This document shows, in pieces, positions 9,293-17,978 of a stretch of 24,018 nt of DNA (the stretch's first letter is position 1; each line of letters begins with the position of its first letter). Source of the stretch: Perkinsus marinus ATCC 50983 (Eukaryota > Perkinsozoa > Perkinsida > Perkinsidae); NCBI RefSeq assembly GCF_000006405.1, contig NW_003214716.1:192567-216584 (forward strand), given 5' to 3'. Under the pieces are notes generated by a model, which did no database searches, was not told where the DNA came from, and saw only the letters and a program-made list of their open reading frames with translations. A program made the translations under genes and the position numbers.

Positions 9293-11768
9293 ATGACAAG
9301 CGATTGGCACATATACAACTTGGCGAATTACGATATGCAACGAACGAGTGGTGACACTGAAGGCGCTCGGGTGAGGAGTACCCAGTGTAGGGGGAAAATA
9401 TGTACATATATGTTGGTGATGACGATATGAAAATTATGAGGAAATTATTGTTGTTTTTTATATAAACTCCTGAGGAAAGCGAACGTATATTCGTCCAACG
9501 CTGAGAGTGTGGAATTTTCGAAGAGTATCTTAGGTTGAAATTAGGAAGATACGAAATAGGTCCAGAATGGGAACATCAGTGATGGAATTGAAATTAATTT
9601 TTTTTCAGTCACTCGGTGTACCGACGAAGAATTGGTTGGCAGCCTGGCAAAGCGAAGGAATGAGAAGTAAACTAAATTATAGAATTTTTTTGACTTTTTC
9701 CATTTTTTTCTGAAATTTGAGGGGAAAAATTTGTATAAAATTATTTTATTTGCCGAATGAGCTCTAAATGATCCCAATTGTTAATTTGTTTGCATTTTTT
9801 GCAGTGGAGTTTCACCCTAGTGATGTGAAAAACATATTTCGCATTGCACTTCGCGAAAAACGGGTGAAACTCCAGTGGTGGAATATATATGTGATTAATT
9901 TCCTCGGTTGAGAATTTGCAGTCTCAAAATTTACACAAGATTTGTGGTAGGAGTGTACAAAAACTAATAAGAATTTGCGTAAAATTTAGTTTTTTTCTGA
10001 AAATTTTCGTATGTATTTTACCATTTTTTCAGGAACTGTCTACTGTGTTGTTCTCTGTCATTATGAGGAGCAAGCGTGTTTGTTATTATCAGATTCAGCT
10101 GAAGCTCCCAAAATGTGAGTTTTTTCTGCAAAATTTCGTAATTTTTTCCGTCAGAAATTCGTTGCCTCCGTCAAGTCGTTATCGCTTACTGGGTGGAAAG
10201 GCGGCTCCTGGTGAAACTGATGTGGAATGTTTGAATAGAAAATTGAGAAAATGCGTGTTGCGAGTAGATGAGAAACAGAGAAAATGTGAATGGGCGGTAA
10301 GCTGTTTTGTGGTTCATAATGGAGTTTCTTCACCCTAGTGATATGAAAAATATATTTCACGACTACTGCATATCACCGCGAATATCGCGTTTTACACCGA
10401 GTTTTACGCCACTTGACGTAAAACGGGTCGTGAAACTCCAATGATACTACTGTGCGCGCGTTCTTCTGATGCGAATGTGTGAAAAATTGGTTTTCGACTG
10501 TTTTCATATTATTGGAGTTCCACCCTAGTGATGTGGAAAACATATTTCCCATTTCACTAGAAGAATATATTTTTCAATGTGTTTTTCACATGGAGTATTC
10601 CGCCACTTCACGTTAAACGGGTCATCGTGAAACTTCATTTTTGAACACGATGAATGTATCAATGGAGTTTCGCCCGTTTTACGTGAAGTGGTGTAATACT
10701 CCATATGAAAACGCGATATGAAGTGGCGAATTGAAAACAATTGGCGAATTACACCGGACAAATCACTCCATATCACATGAAAAACACATACCACGTGTTT
10801 TACGCGTTATTCACTGCTCAAATGCGTTTTTCGCGAGTACTTGAAATGTGAAATATGTTTCTCGCTAGTGTTTTTCATATCACTATGGTCAAGAAACTCC
10901 AATATTAATTTTTCAGCGAAAATTACTATAGTGTTGGAATTTCAGGTTGGTGAAAAGCTGTTCACATTTTGGCGTCCAGAATTCGACGAGTTTGTGTATC
11001 CCTATCTGCCGTCGTATGTTCAACGTCCCAAAGAATGCATATCAGTGTAAGTCTTGGCCAGGAACTCATCTATATTTTGAGAAAAAAACGTTCCCCAGGG
11101 TTTGATAATAGTGGGGAAAATGATGTCACTAATGTGATGACATCTGCATGGGAAACTGATTGAAGAATGGAGTTTCTTGACCCTAGTGATATGAAAAACA
11201 CTAGTGAAAAATATATCGGTAAAAAACGCGGCGTTTTTCACCGAGTTTCACGCCGCCACTTCGCGTAATACGGCTTGTGAAACCCCATTATAGGTTCCTG
11301 GATGATTTTCTGATCTTTGATGCTGATGGACATGGGAATATCATCGTTTTCAGATATCAAGTCGTTTTACCTAATAAATGTGTCCTTCGCAGTCGACCTG
11401 GTTGTGATATCAGAAGCAGTGAGTTCATAGACTCGGTGTTTTCGTGACTTNNNNNNNNNNNNNNNNNNNNNNNNNNNNNNNNNNNNNNNNNNNNNNNNNN
11501 NNNNNNNNNNNNNNNNNNNNNNNNNNNNNNNNNNNNNNNNNNNNNNNNNNATGTTGTTCAGTTCCACTGACGACAATTTACAAAGAAGGTGTGCCCGAAT
11601 TTGGTAAAGTGATCAGCGCCATCCCACAGGTGCGGTGAGCGCACTTTTCTTTTCACTTATTTCCGCTCGCAGGCATTGTCACGTTTCAATCTCAAGCTGT
11701 ACGCCACCGTGAAGACTTTCAGACGGGAGAATCAAAACACTAGTTCCCGTAAAAGAGTCCGTTACTGA
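9293..11768 (+). CDS. NUDT21: CFIm25 / CPSF5 (NUDT21), Nudix-fold subunit of cleavage factor Im, 8 exons
   Basis: Nuclear pre-mRNA 3'-end processing factor; in animals a CFIm25 dimer binds UGUA upstream of the poly(A) site. Exons: 9293-9370, 9609-9666, 10033-10114, 10155-10296, 10946-11046, 11354-11418, 11562-11629, 11673-11768. The total is 690 nt, 229 aa plus stop (human 227), with all junctions GT-AG and in phase. Landmarks in order: IYNLANY near the N-terminus; GMRRTV; LLGGKAAPGETDVECL in the Nudix-box position, without the REXXEE acids, as expected for this non-hydrolytic family; FWRPEFDEFVYPYLPSYV (human WWRPNFEPPQYPYIPAHI); YQVVLPNKC; VISAIPQALSRFNL (human IISSLPQLLSRFNF); then a basic tail RRENQNTSSRKRVRY that human lacks. 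The ATG at 9293 is the only one ahead of the family start. A 100-N gap lies in intron 6. The intron 7 donor is the weaker GTGCGG. It is convergent with the downstream transporter gene. Confidence 0.92.
9805..9874. mobile_element. TGGAGTTTC-family element, 70 bp, near-perfect termini, CFIm25 intron 2
   Basis: It runs from TGGAGTTTCACCC to GGGTGAAACTCCA, a 13-bp perfect terminal inverted repeat. The inside holds gtgatgtgaaaaacatattt and cacttcgcgaaaaac. It is the clearest definition of the family ends in the window. Confidence 0.85.
10320..10440. mobile_element. TGGAGTTTC-family element, 121 bp, inverted orientation, CFIm25 intron 4
   Basis: TGGAGTTTCTTCACCCTAG at the left and gtaaaacgggtcgtgaaactcca at the right end in matched termini. 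The core is the reverse complement of the copy at 6778, including ATATCACCGCGAATATCGCG. It starts 23 bp after the donor. Confidence 0.82.
10513..10637. mobile_element. TGGAGTTTC-family element, 125 bp, CFIm25 intron 4
   Basis: TGGAGTTCCACCCTAG at the left and gggtcatcgtgaaacttca at the right. The centre is diverged (aatgtgtttttcacatggag). Confidence 0.72.
10663..10901. mobile_element. compound TGGAGTTTC-family element, 239 bp, CFIm25 intron 4
   Basis: It starts TGGAGTTTCGCCC with gttttacgtgaagtggtgta and ends tttttcatatcactatggtc then AAGAAACTCCA. Its length, about twice that of a single copy, and the internal duplicated arms suggest one copy inserted in another. Together with the two preceding copies it fills most of this 649-bp intron. 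Confidence 0.68.
11168..11287. mobile_element. TGGAGTTTC-family element, 120 bp, CFIm25 intron 5
   Basis: TGGAGTTTCTTGACCCTAG at the left and CTTGTGAAACCCCA at the right, with one mismatch in the terminal repeat. It is the same orientation as the copy at 10320. Confidence 0.75.
11451..11550. other. assembly gap, 100 N
   Basis: Exactly 100 unknown bases, the usual placeholder for a scaffold join. It falls inside CFIm25 intron 6. Exons on both sides match the family in order and phase (A at 11418 joined to TT at 11562), so the join is supported by the gene itself. Confidence 0.99.
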
Positions 11769-12414
11769 TAATTTCTGGATTTGTGTTAAGGGAGTTCAGT
11801 GGCAAGGGTTTGACAGAAGAAAGCAAAATTGAATGGTTAACATTCCATCAGTATTAAATGAAGAGATTCAAGTTGCCATTCCAATGGGAAAACATCCATA
11901 AAATTTTGTTTGACTGGTGAAAACCGCGTGACATGCTGATTATAGCTGTTGACTAGCTGTGTACTATACTGTTACATAGCACTGCTACTACACGGAGATG
12001 GTCACAGTTGTTGAAGAGTTTCCGCCATGTACTGTCTGGCACGTTGCCATGGCTATCAACAGATGATGAGAAGAAGAAATATGAGGTGTACTGTGGACTC
12101 GCTCAAGAAAACCGAAGACTCGGTGTCCATTTCAAAATATTCACCCACTGGGAATAGAACCCAGGTCTCCTCCGGGATGGTCAACCGACATGACCAAGTA
12201 GACTATCATGTTGATGAATTGATCCTTCACTGGAGGGAGATATATAACTCATCTCGGTATATGGACAATCGAAAAGAGGTGTTACCGATTCTACTTGAAG
12301 ACTACTTTCCAGAACTGACAAGGAAGTTGACTGATATAGTTCGAGACACGAATAACAGCGACCAACCCTGACAAAGGACTTGATAATCAATGACGAACTA
12401 TACAATCACGAATC
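11769..12414. other. intergenic region between convergent genes
   Basis: Holds the 3' flanks of CFIm25 (+) and the first peptide transporter (-) and a tRNA-like sequence at 12150-12205. A 114-codon open frame at 12027-12371 runs across the tRNA-like part and is not credited as a gene. Confidence 0.55.
12145..12210 (-). repeat. tRNA-derived sequence, probable SINE head
   Basis: On the minus strand, TAGTCTACTTGG (A-box position) is followed by ACCATCCCGGAGGAGACC and then GGGTTCTATTCCCAG, a good T arm with B box, at tRNA spacing. A matching acceptor stem is not visible, so an old SINE or pseudo-tRNA is more likely than a working tRNA gene. Confidence 0.5.
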
Positions 12415-13923
12415 TCAAGGGGAGCCTTTCTCACTGACTTCCACATTCTGCCGGGCCATCGCCTCAGCATGCACCTTTTTATAGTATGGGATGCATGCTA
12501 GGGCACCTCCGACACCAACTAGACAAAGAGCTATAAGCACATAGTAGTAGTAATCGTAATGAGAGGGCGCAGCCACGGCGCTGCCTGGTTCGAAGTTTGG
12601 CAACCATGGTGATGCTACTTGGAACAAGGCGGCGGAAAGACCGTTGGCGATAGCGGTAAAGCAAAGATTAACGGCGGAAGCCACGTTCTTAAGCTCGGGC
12701 GGAGCATGTGTAAAGGCAACCTCGTAGCTTGTCGAGACCAGGAAAATCTCACCGGCGGCAATAAGTGAGAACTGGGGAATTTGCCACCAAATAGATACTG
12801 TGTACAGGGAATTACTGGAGACCACATATTCTACAATTACTGCGGCGACTAAAGACAGCGCAGCGAGCAATGAGCCGATGCAATAACGAACCAGAACGGG
12901 AGGCATAAGCCCTCGCTTTCTCAGGGCAGGATACAGCAGTTTGTCAACGACTATTGATATCACAACGACAGCGATAGCATCGACATTTTGCATGATGGCG
13001 GCGGGCATGTTCCAACCGAACGTATTGGTATCCATTTTGAATCCCTGAGTTAGAAAAGTTGTTGCCATGTTGTTATACACCATATTGAATGGCACAGTGA
13101 GAGTAAACAACGGGAGGAGTCTAAAGAACACCTTTGCGTCCTCAATGAACTCGTCTCCGAATTTGCCTCCTTTACTCCTCTTGTTCTTCTCAAGGGAACA
13201 TTTCGCAGCAGAGTAGACGGCCACTTCACCGACCTTCAACACAGCCGAGCCCTGAGGCTTAGCTTTAACGTAACGATTCATGAAGTCACCAACGACAAAT
13301 ACAATGGTAGCAACCACAAAAAATGCCAGAGGGAATAGGAAACTGGCAGTGTAGCTGACCTCTTGCAGCAGGATAGGAGTCACGACACCGCCTACGATCG
13401 AGCCAAGGTTAATTGAGGCATAAAAATAGGTAAAAAATCGTGTTATCATCTCTTGGTGTTCATCTGGGTGCATTTGCTGTGCTCCCATCACGTTTACACA
13501 CGCCTTAATGCCACCAGCACCGAGTGTGATGAGAACCAACAACGACAGATGTATCATCCAGGCTTCGCTGATTGACCTTATCGAGGAGAGTGTAAGCAGA
13601 GCCAGACCGATCATATACACTATGGAAAATCCCAGAATGACGTTGTAGACACCGAAGAGAGTATCAGCTAGAATACCACCAAGAAGAGGAGTAATATACA
13701 ATACAGCATTGAATATGGATACGTAGGAGTCGGCGGTAGTATCAGAGTATCCCAGATAGCTCTTGAGGAAAAGTTGCAAATTCGGTGTTACACCGTAAAA
13801 AGCTAGACGCTCACAGAACTCCTGCATAAGGATGAAGACACAAGCCATTAGCATAGGGTTTCTATAGTAGCGATATACATTGCCGGATCTGTCCGTCCAG
13901 GAGAAGGGCTTCTCGTGAGGCAT
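12415..13923 (-). CDS. proton-coupled oligopeptide transporter (POT/PTR2, SLC15-like), copy 1
   Basis: Membrane symporter of 502 aa, expected to bring in di/tripeptides (some members carry nitrate or other solutes) with protons. It is a single uninterrupted frame, with MPHEKPFSW at the start. Family marks: E35xxE38R39 in TM1 (QEFCERLAFYG), the proton-coupling motif; GGILADTLFGVYN in the TM2-3 region; GAGGIKACVNVMGAQQ near residues 135-150; FYASINLGS at 167-175, the PTR2 signature; and a hydrophobic C-terminal half with WNMPAAIMQNVDAIAVV and FSLIAAGEIFLVSTSYEVAF. Length and order fit a 12-TM MFS protein without the large extracellular loop of animal PEPT1. It lies head to tail with a closely related copy 391 bp upstream and shares long identical blocks with it, indicating tandem duplication. 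Substrate cannot be read from sequence. Confidence 0.92.
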   Translation of the reverse strand: MPHEKPFSWTDRSGNVYRYYRNPMLMACVFILMQEFCERLAFYGVTPNLQLFLKSYLGYSDTTADSYVSIFNAVLYITPLLGGILADTLFGVYNVILGFSIVYMIGLALLTLSSIRSISEAWMIHLSLLVLITLGAGGIKACVNVMGAQQMHPDEHQEMITRFFTYFYASINLGSIVGGVVTPILLQEVSYTASFLFPLAFFVVATIVFVVGDFMNRYVKAKPQGSAVLKVGEVAVYSAAKCSLEKNKRSKGGKFGDEFIEDAKVFFRLLPLFTLTVPFNMVYNNMATTFLTQGFKMDTNTFGWNMPAAIMQNVDAIAVVVISIVVDKLLYPALRKRGLMPPVLVRYCIGSLLAALSLVAAVIVEYVVSSNSLYTVSIWWQIPQFSLIAAGEIFLVSTSYEVAFTHAPPELKNVASAVNLCFTAIANGLSAALFQVASPWLPNFEPGSAVAAPSHYDYYYYVLIALCLVGVGGALACIPYYKKVHAEAMARQNVEVSEKGSP

Positions 13924-14314
13924 TGATGAGGAAAAATTGGTATCGAAAGTATACCTTCACAAAAACAACGTAGATTAGCCACACAATGTCCTCAAGAGAC
14001 GTTATAAAAACCTGCAGTGACATTGTCCTATTATATGAGTAAGCATAATACTAATATAGATCGTTATAGACTATAACTATCTGTATTAGTATTATGCTCA
14101 CTAAAACTTACAGTAGGCCACTACGCCTTATTTCCCGCGTCACAGTAGTGCACGCGAAACGAGCGTACCGTCACCAGCGAAAACGCGCGCGCCCGCGCTT
14201 GACTTTCAGCCGCAGGCCAAAACCAGTCCTAGAACTCCACAAGAAACGATAAAACTCGGGTGAAATCCTTAATAGTAGTAGTAGTGTTTCATAATCACAC
14301 TCTGGAGAATGTGG
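13924..14314. other. intergenic spacer between the two POT genes
   Basis: Contains the long hairpin at 14039-14101 and a GC-rich stretch at 14140-14215 (CGCGCGCGCCCGCGC). This is the 5' flank of copy 1 and the 3' flank of copy 2. No open frame is credited. Confidence 0.6.
14039..14101. repeat. near-perfect hairpin, about 29-bp stem
   Basis: GTAAGCATAATACTAATATA in the left arm is answered by TGTATTAGTATTATGCTCAC in the right arm, and GTTATAG-A-CTATAAC closes the centre. Only a few mismatches occur over the whole stem. It sits about 115 bp upstream of the copy 1 start and about 210 bp past the copy 2 stop on the transcribed strand. It could be a small MITE or a 3'-end/termination structure. 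Confidence 0.9.
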
Positions 14315-15940
14315 TCAAGCCATTGACGCTACCGACCTTCTTCGTAGAGCTCCTTCCGTGGCACCAACAGACTCCCCGAAACTCGATGAGGACGAAGGTC
14401 TCGACCGTCTATCTACCGCGGTTTGTCGTTGGGCGCTTATCTTCTTAACCTTATTGAAATAAGGAACGCTCAATAGAGCCGCTATCGAGCCCAATAGACA
14501 GAGACCAATAAGTAGATAGTAATAGTAGTCATAATGGGCATCTTTATGCGAACCATCTGTAGGTTTTGTTGCATCGAAATCCGGCAACCACGACTGACAC
14601 AGTGAGAACAGCACCGCAGAAAGAGCACTGGCAATAGCAAAAAAGCACAAGTTGAATGCTGAGGCAACCGCTTTAAGTGAAACCGGGGAATACGTAAAGG
14701 CCACTTCATAAGAAGTTGACATGAGGAATATTTCACCAAGAGCGATCATCCAGAACTGCGGAACCTGATACCACACTGATACCGTGAATAAGGGTTTCGA
14801 TTTGATCTCATATTCAACCACTAGAGCACAGCCGAGGGCGATAGCGCCGAAGAGCGAGCCTATAGAAAACCTCACCAAAGGCTCGGGCATGACTTTGTGT
14901 TTCCTTAGAAAAGGAAATAGCAGAGAATCGATCACAAACGAGCTGATAACAACGGCTATAGGATCCACGTTTTGAATCATCGCGGGGGGCATGTTCCAAC
15001 CGAACGTATCACGCTTCATTTTCTTAGCCTGGGTGAGGAAGGCGGTGGTCATATTGTTGTAAGCCATACAGAACGGTATGATCAAAATAAACATTGGTAA
15101 TAACATGAATACAGCCTTCGCATCCTCAATGAAATTGTCCTCAAATTTCCCTCCGCGGGAGACCTTATTTTTCTCCAGTGAGCATCGAAACACCGAGTAA
15201 ATCACAACCTTCAAGATTTGCAGAACCGCCGAGCCTTGTGGTTTTGGTTTCACATAACGGTCCATGAGATTACCAACGATGAAAAGCGTCGTCGCCAGTA
15301 TAAAGAATGCCAGAGGGAACGCAAAGCTCGCGGTGAAGCCAGCCTCCTCCAGCAGAATTGGAGTGACAATTCCACCGATTATCGAGCCGAGATTGATAGC
15401 AGCGTAGAAGTAGGTGTAGAATCGCGTTATGAGCTCTCTGTGGTGCTCGGGGTGGAACTGCTGAGCTCCCATGACGTTGACACAGCTCTTGATACCACCA
15501 GCGCCAGAGGCGATCAGAACGAGTAGAGATAGATGGACCATCCAGGCCTGACTGATAGATTTCACAGAGGAGACCGTCAACAGAGCCAGACCAGCCATAT
15601 ACACGAATGAAAATATGACTATTGTATAGTACAGACCAAGAAGGGTGTCCGAGAGCACAGCTGAGATCAGAGGCGTCACGTACAAGATAGAGTTGAATGA
15701 CGATATGTAGGAGTTTGCTGTGGAGTCGGTATAGCCCAAATACTCCTTGAGGAAGGTCTGCAGGTTCGGCGTGAGGCCATAGAAGGCTAAGCGCTCGCAT
15801 AACTCTTGTAAGAGGACGAATGAAACGGCTTCCCTCATCGGATCCTTGTAGTAGAGGTACTCGTTACCGTAGAGATCTGTCCACGAGTACTCTTTCTTCA
15901 AGCTTGTCGTACTCACCGCACTTTTAGTGGTGCTACTCAT
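14315..15940 (-). CDS. proton-coupled oligopeptide transporter (POT/PTR2, SLC15-like), copy 2
   Basis: A 541-aa paralogue of the neighbouring gene and likewise a single exon. E46xxE49R50 (QELCERLAFYGLTPNLQ), FYAAINLGSIIGG and GGIKSCVNVMGAQQ are the family signatures, and WNMPPAMIQNVDPIAVV and EIFLMSTSYEVAFTY match the partner closely. It differs by a longer N-terminus (MSSTTKSAVSTTS) and a Ser/Arg-rich C-terminal tail (RRSRPSSSSSFGESVG) of about 40 residues that copy 1 lacks, presumably cytosolic and a candidate sorting or phosphorylation region. The start is the ATG at 15940, with GGTGTAG, a possible spliced-leader or cis acceptor, a few bases upstream. The POT identification is firm; the substrate is inferred. 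Confidence 0.92.
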   Translation of the reverse strand: MSSTTKSAVSTTSLKKEYSWTDLYGNEYLYYKDPMREAVSFVLLQELCERLAFYGLTPNLQTFLKEYLGYTDSTANSYISSFNSILYVTPLISAVLSDTLLGLYYTIVIFSFVYMAGLALLTVSSVKSISQAWMVHLSLLVLIASGAGGIKSCVNVMGAQQFHPEHHRELITRFYTYFYAAINLGSIIGGIVTPILLEEAGFTASFAFPLAFFILATTLFIVGNLMDRYVKPKPQGSAVLQILKVVIYSVFRCSLEKNKVSRGGKFEDNFIEDAKAVFMLLPMFILIIPFCMAYNNMTTAFLTQAKKMKRDTFGWNMPPAMIQNVDPIAVVISSFVIDSLLFPFLRKHKVMPEPLVRFSIGSLFGAIALGCALVVEYEIKSKPLFTVSVWYQVPQFWMIALGEIFLMSTSYEVAFTYSPVSLKAVASAFNLCFFAIASALSAVLFSLCQSWLPDFDATKPTDGSHKDAHYDYYYYLLIGLCLLGSIAALLSVPYFNKVKKISAQRQTAVDRRSRPSSSSSFGESVGATEGALRRRSVASMA

Positions 15941-16751
15941 AGTACAGGACTACACCATATCATAAACACACTGTAGTGATATGCTTACCACACCTCCATC
16001 ACAAATCACTGAGATATCGCCAATACTCAGACACTCCTCATAACGCTATGGAAGGCGTTTCACGCATGCACACATGCACGCGTGCACAGGCTTGCGCCTC
16101 GCGGTGATATCACCATTTCAGAGTATTAGACTTGTCAAATTCATAGATTTCACTCCGACTTCGAACTTTCAATCTGCGTGACTCAAATCCTACCTTATTA
16201 ATTCGTGAATACGGAAATGTGATATAGGTTAATCTGTTAACCTAGGTGAAATACCGATGCGGATTTCCGCGTCGCTCCGCTACCAATTCGCACTGCAGAG
16301 ATGTAACCGCGAGGCGAGCGGATCCTCCCCGCTTTCCTTATGTCATAGCATAGTCACGGGCTGAAGGACATTCTGTATTTTATTCCAATCCCACCACTCC
16401 CGGGAGCAAGTACCGAAGAGGGTGCAGAGTCTGCACTGCACACACGCACTGTCGGCACACTCACTGAGTGTCACTCAGACCCTGTGTCTCTGAGTGTCTT
16501 CCCTCATCGATACCTCTATGGTCGGTACCGAATCACCCTACCAGTCCCACGCGACCAGGAGTGGGATATTTAATGTGGTGACACATTCACTTGGGGATGA
16601 CCCTGGTGTCACCAGCCGACATAAAACTGACTTTACTCAATACAGCCTCTACTAGAGAAAAAGACTCCTGACAATGTAAGATGGAGTGACTACGGTGAAT
16701 GATTAGTGAACATCATTCGGATATTCTGAGATCGAGCTTGACCATTTCGGG
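15941..16751. other. intergenic, no gene recognised
   Basis: GC-richer than the rest. Around 16450-16500, CACTCAGA and TCTGAGTG form a small stem next to ACACTCACTGAGTGT. No long open frame and no recognisable exon. It contains the 5' flank of POT copy 2 and the 3' flank of the CRT-like gene. Confidence 0.55.
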
Positions 16752-17978
16752 TCATTCATTCGAGCGGACCATCCGTCCCCGACCAAAAAGGGGCCAACAG
16801 CAGATAATCGTCTTCCTCAATTTAAAATCACTTCTATTTTCTTCCTCAAGTTGTTCTCGTTTAATATTGCCATGACGGAATATGATAATTCCCATCAGAA
16901 TGAGGACCAATGCCATCCATTCGAACCAAGTCACCTTAGTAGCTCCAATGATGGGCCAACTTATCAGAGAGAAAATTGCCGTCAACGGCACGGTGAGCTT
17001 ATACGATATGAAAGTAAGCAAACTAGAACCATACGACACCAGCAAGTATATGGAGATATTAAACAAGACGTTAATAACCATATAAATAGTAAACGCCTCA
17101 GGAGCATACGAGTTGGTCGCGAGAGCGTGGAAACCATCACTGAGTCGTTTCCCAGGGTCTTCACCAGTGCGTATCATCTCAACGACGATCGCTATAGGGA
17201 CAACCCAGAGGACACCGAATGTGTGGTTGGAGCTACTCAAAGCAAAGACGTCCAGAGTGGTGTTCTTATATCCTTTTTGGATAGCATACTGAGTGTAGTT
17301 TCGGAACATTTTCTCCTTGATAACAAACGCCAATGCTTGAAACATCGTAGACATCAGACACACAATGGACATGCCAATACTGGTAGAACCACCGTCGAAA
17401 CCCGCAACCACTGCGGACCCTACGGCCATGCCAACAACTATCGCCACTCCGAATAACTCCTCCAAAATGTAACGGACTGCGAGGAAAATGAGTGACCATA
17501 GTAGAGTGAAAGGGACCATACCCTGTTGCAACAGGCTGAACACGACGATGGAAATGTACGCTTGTGACAAGTACATCAAGTTGTCTCCAAGAACCTCAGT
17601 AAAAGATGCCAGAAATGTGTATTTACAACCAGGCAAACGACGCCATAATCCCTTCACACCGGTAGCAGTAGTATCATCTTGGAATTTCCAAACCCACTCG
17701 AATTCCTCACGACTGACTCTCCCACTGAACCACTCCGCCGCAAAAATCGACCAATACGAAAGGCAGTAGACAACTTGACCAATGATGTTGGTGACCAAAC
17801 CAGAGTATTCCCCCAGAGTCTCAGCACGGATCTTCCCAGTGATAGAATTGGTCGTGCCCAGGGTAACCAACGATACGATGAGGACCGGGACCAACCACAC
17901 AGGTTGCTTTCGCTTCTCGATGACGATGACCTCGTCCTTCACAGTGGTCTGTGAATTTGCGGATTCGGGCGGTACCAT
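16752..17978 (-). CDS. CRT-like transporter (chloroquine-resistance-transporter family, DMT fold)
   Basis: A 408-aa polytopic membrane protein in one exon (PfCRT is 424 aa). A short charged N-terminus (KDEVIVIEKRKQP) precedes about ten hydrophobic segments. Points of similarity to CRT proteins: the first segment with TTNSITGKI; ASFTEVLGDNLMYLSQAYIS followed by VVFSLLQQGMVPFTLLWS (compare the TM3-TM4 region of PfCRT, with its conserved Q and MP/IP); SLLTFISYKLTVPLTAIFS near the end; and IIIFRHGNIKRE, which resembles IIYRVGNI in PfCRT. In Plasmodium CRT sits on the digestive vacuole and exports peptides and drugs; location here is unknown. It is on the same strand as the two POT genes and 811 bp from them. 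It could instead be another DMT/SLC35-type carrier, hence moderate confidence. Confidence 0.68.
   Translation of the reverse strand: MVPPESANSQTTVKDEVIVIEKRKQPVWLVPVLIVSLVTLGTTNSITGKIRAETLGEYSGLVTNIIGQVVYCLSYWSIFAAEWFSGRVSREEFEWVWKFQDDTTATGVKGLWRRLPGCKYTFLASFTEVLGDNLMYLSQAYISIVVFSLLQQGMVPFTLLWSLIFLAVRYILEELFGVAIVVGMAVGSAVVAGFDGGSTSIGMSIVCLMSTMFQALAFVIKEKMFRNYTQYAIQKGYKNTTLDVFALSSSNHTFGVLWVVPIAIVVEMIRTGEDPGKRLSDGFHALATNSYAPEAFTIYMVINVLFNISIYLLVSYGSSLLTFISYKLTVPLTAIFSLISWPIIGATKVTWFEWMALVLILMGIIIFRHGNIKREQLEEENRSDFKLRKTIICCWPLFGRGRMVRSNE

Noticed and set aside
12027-12371. 114-codon plus-strand frame containing TGNRTQVSSGM
   Set aside because: The GNRTQVSS part is the reverse complement of a tRNA T arm. 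The frame crosses a tRNA-like repeat and has no recognised domain.
15270-15800. 176-codon minus-strand frame overlapping a transporter
   Set aside because: It lies wholly within POT copy 2, which shows family signatures in its own frame. This is a shadow frame.
16851-17456. 201-codon plus-strand frame opposite the CRT-like gene
   Set aside because: Antisense shadow of a clear membrane-protein frame; its own composition is polar and unstructured.
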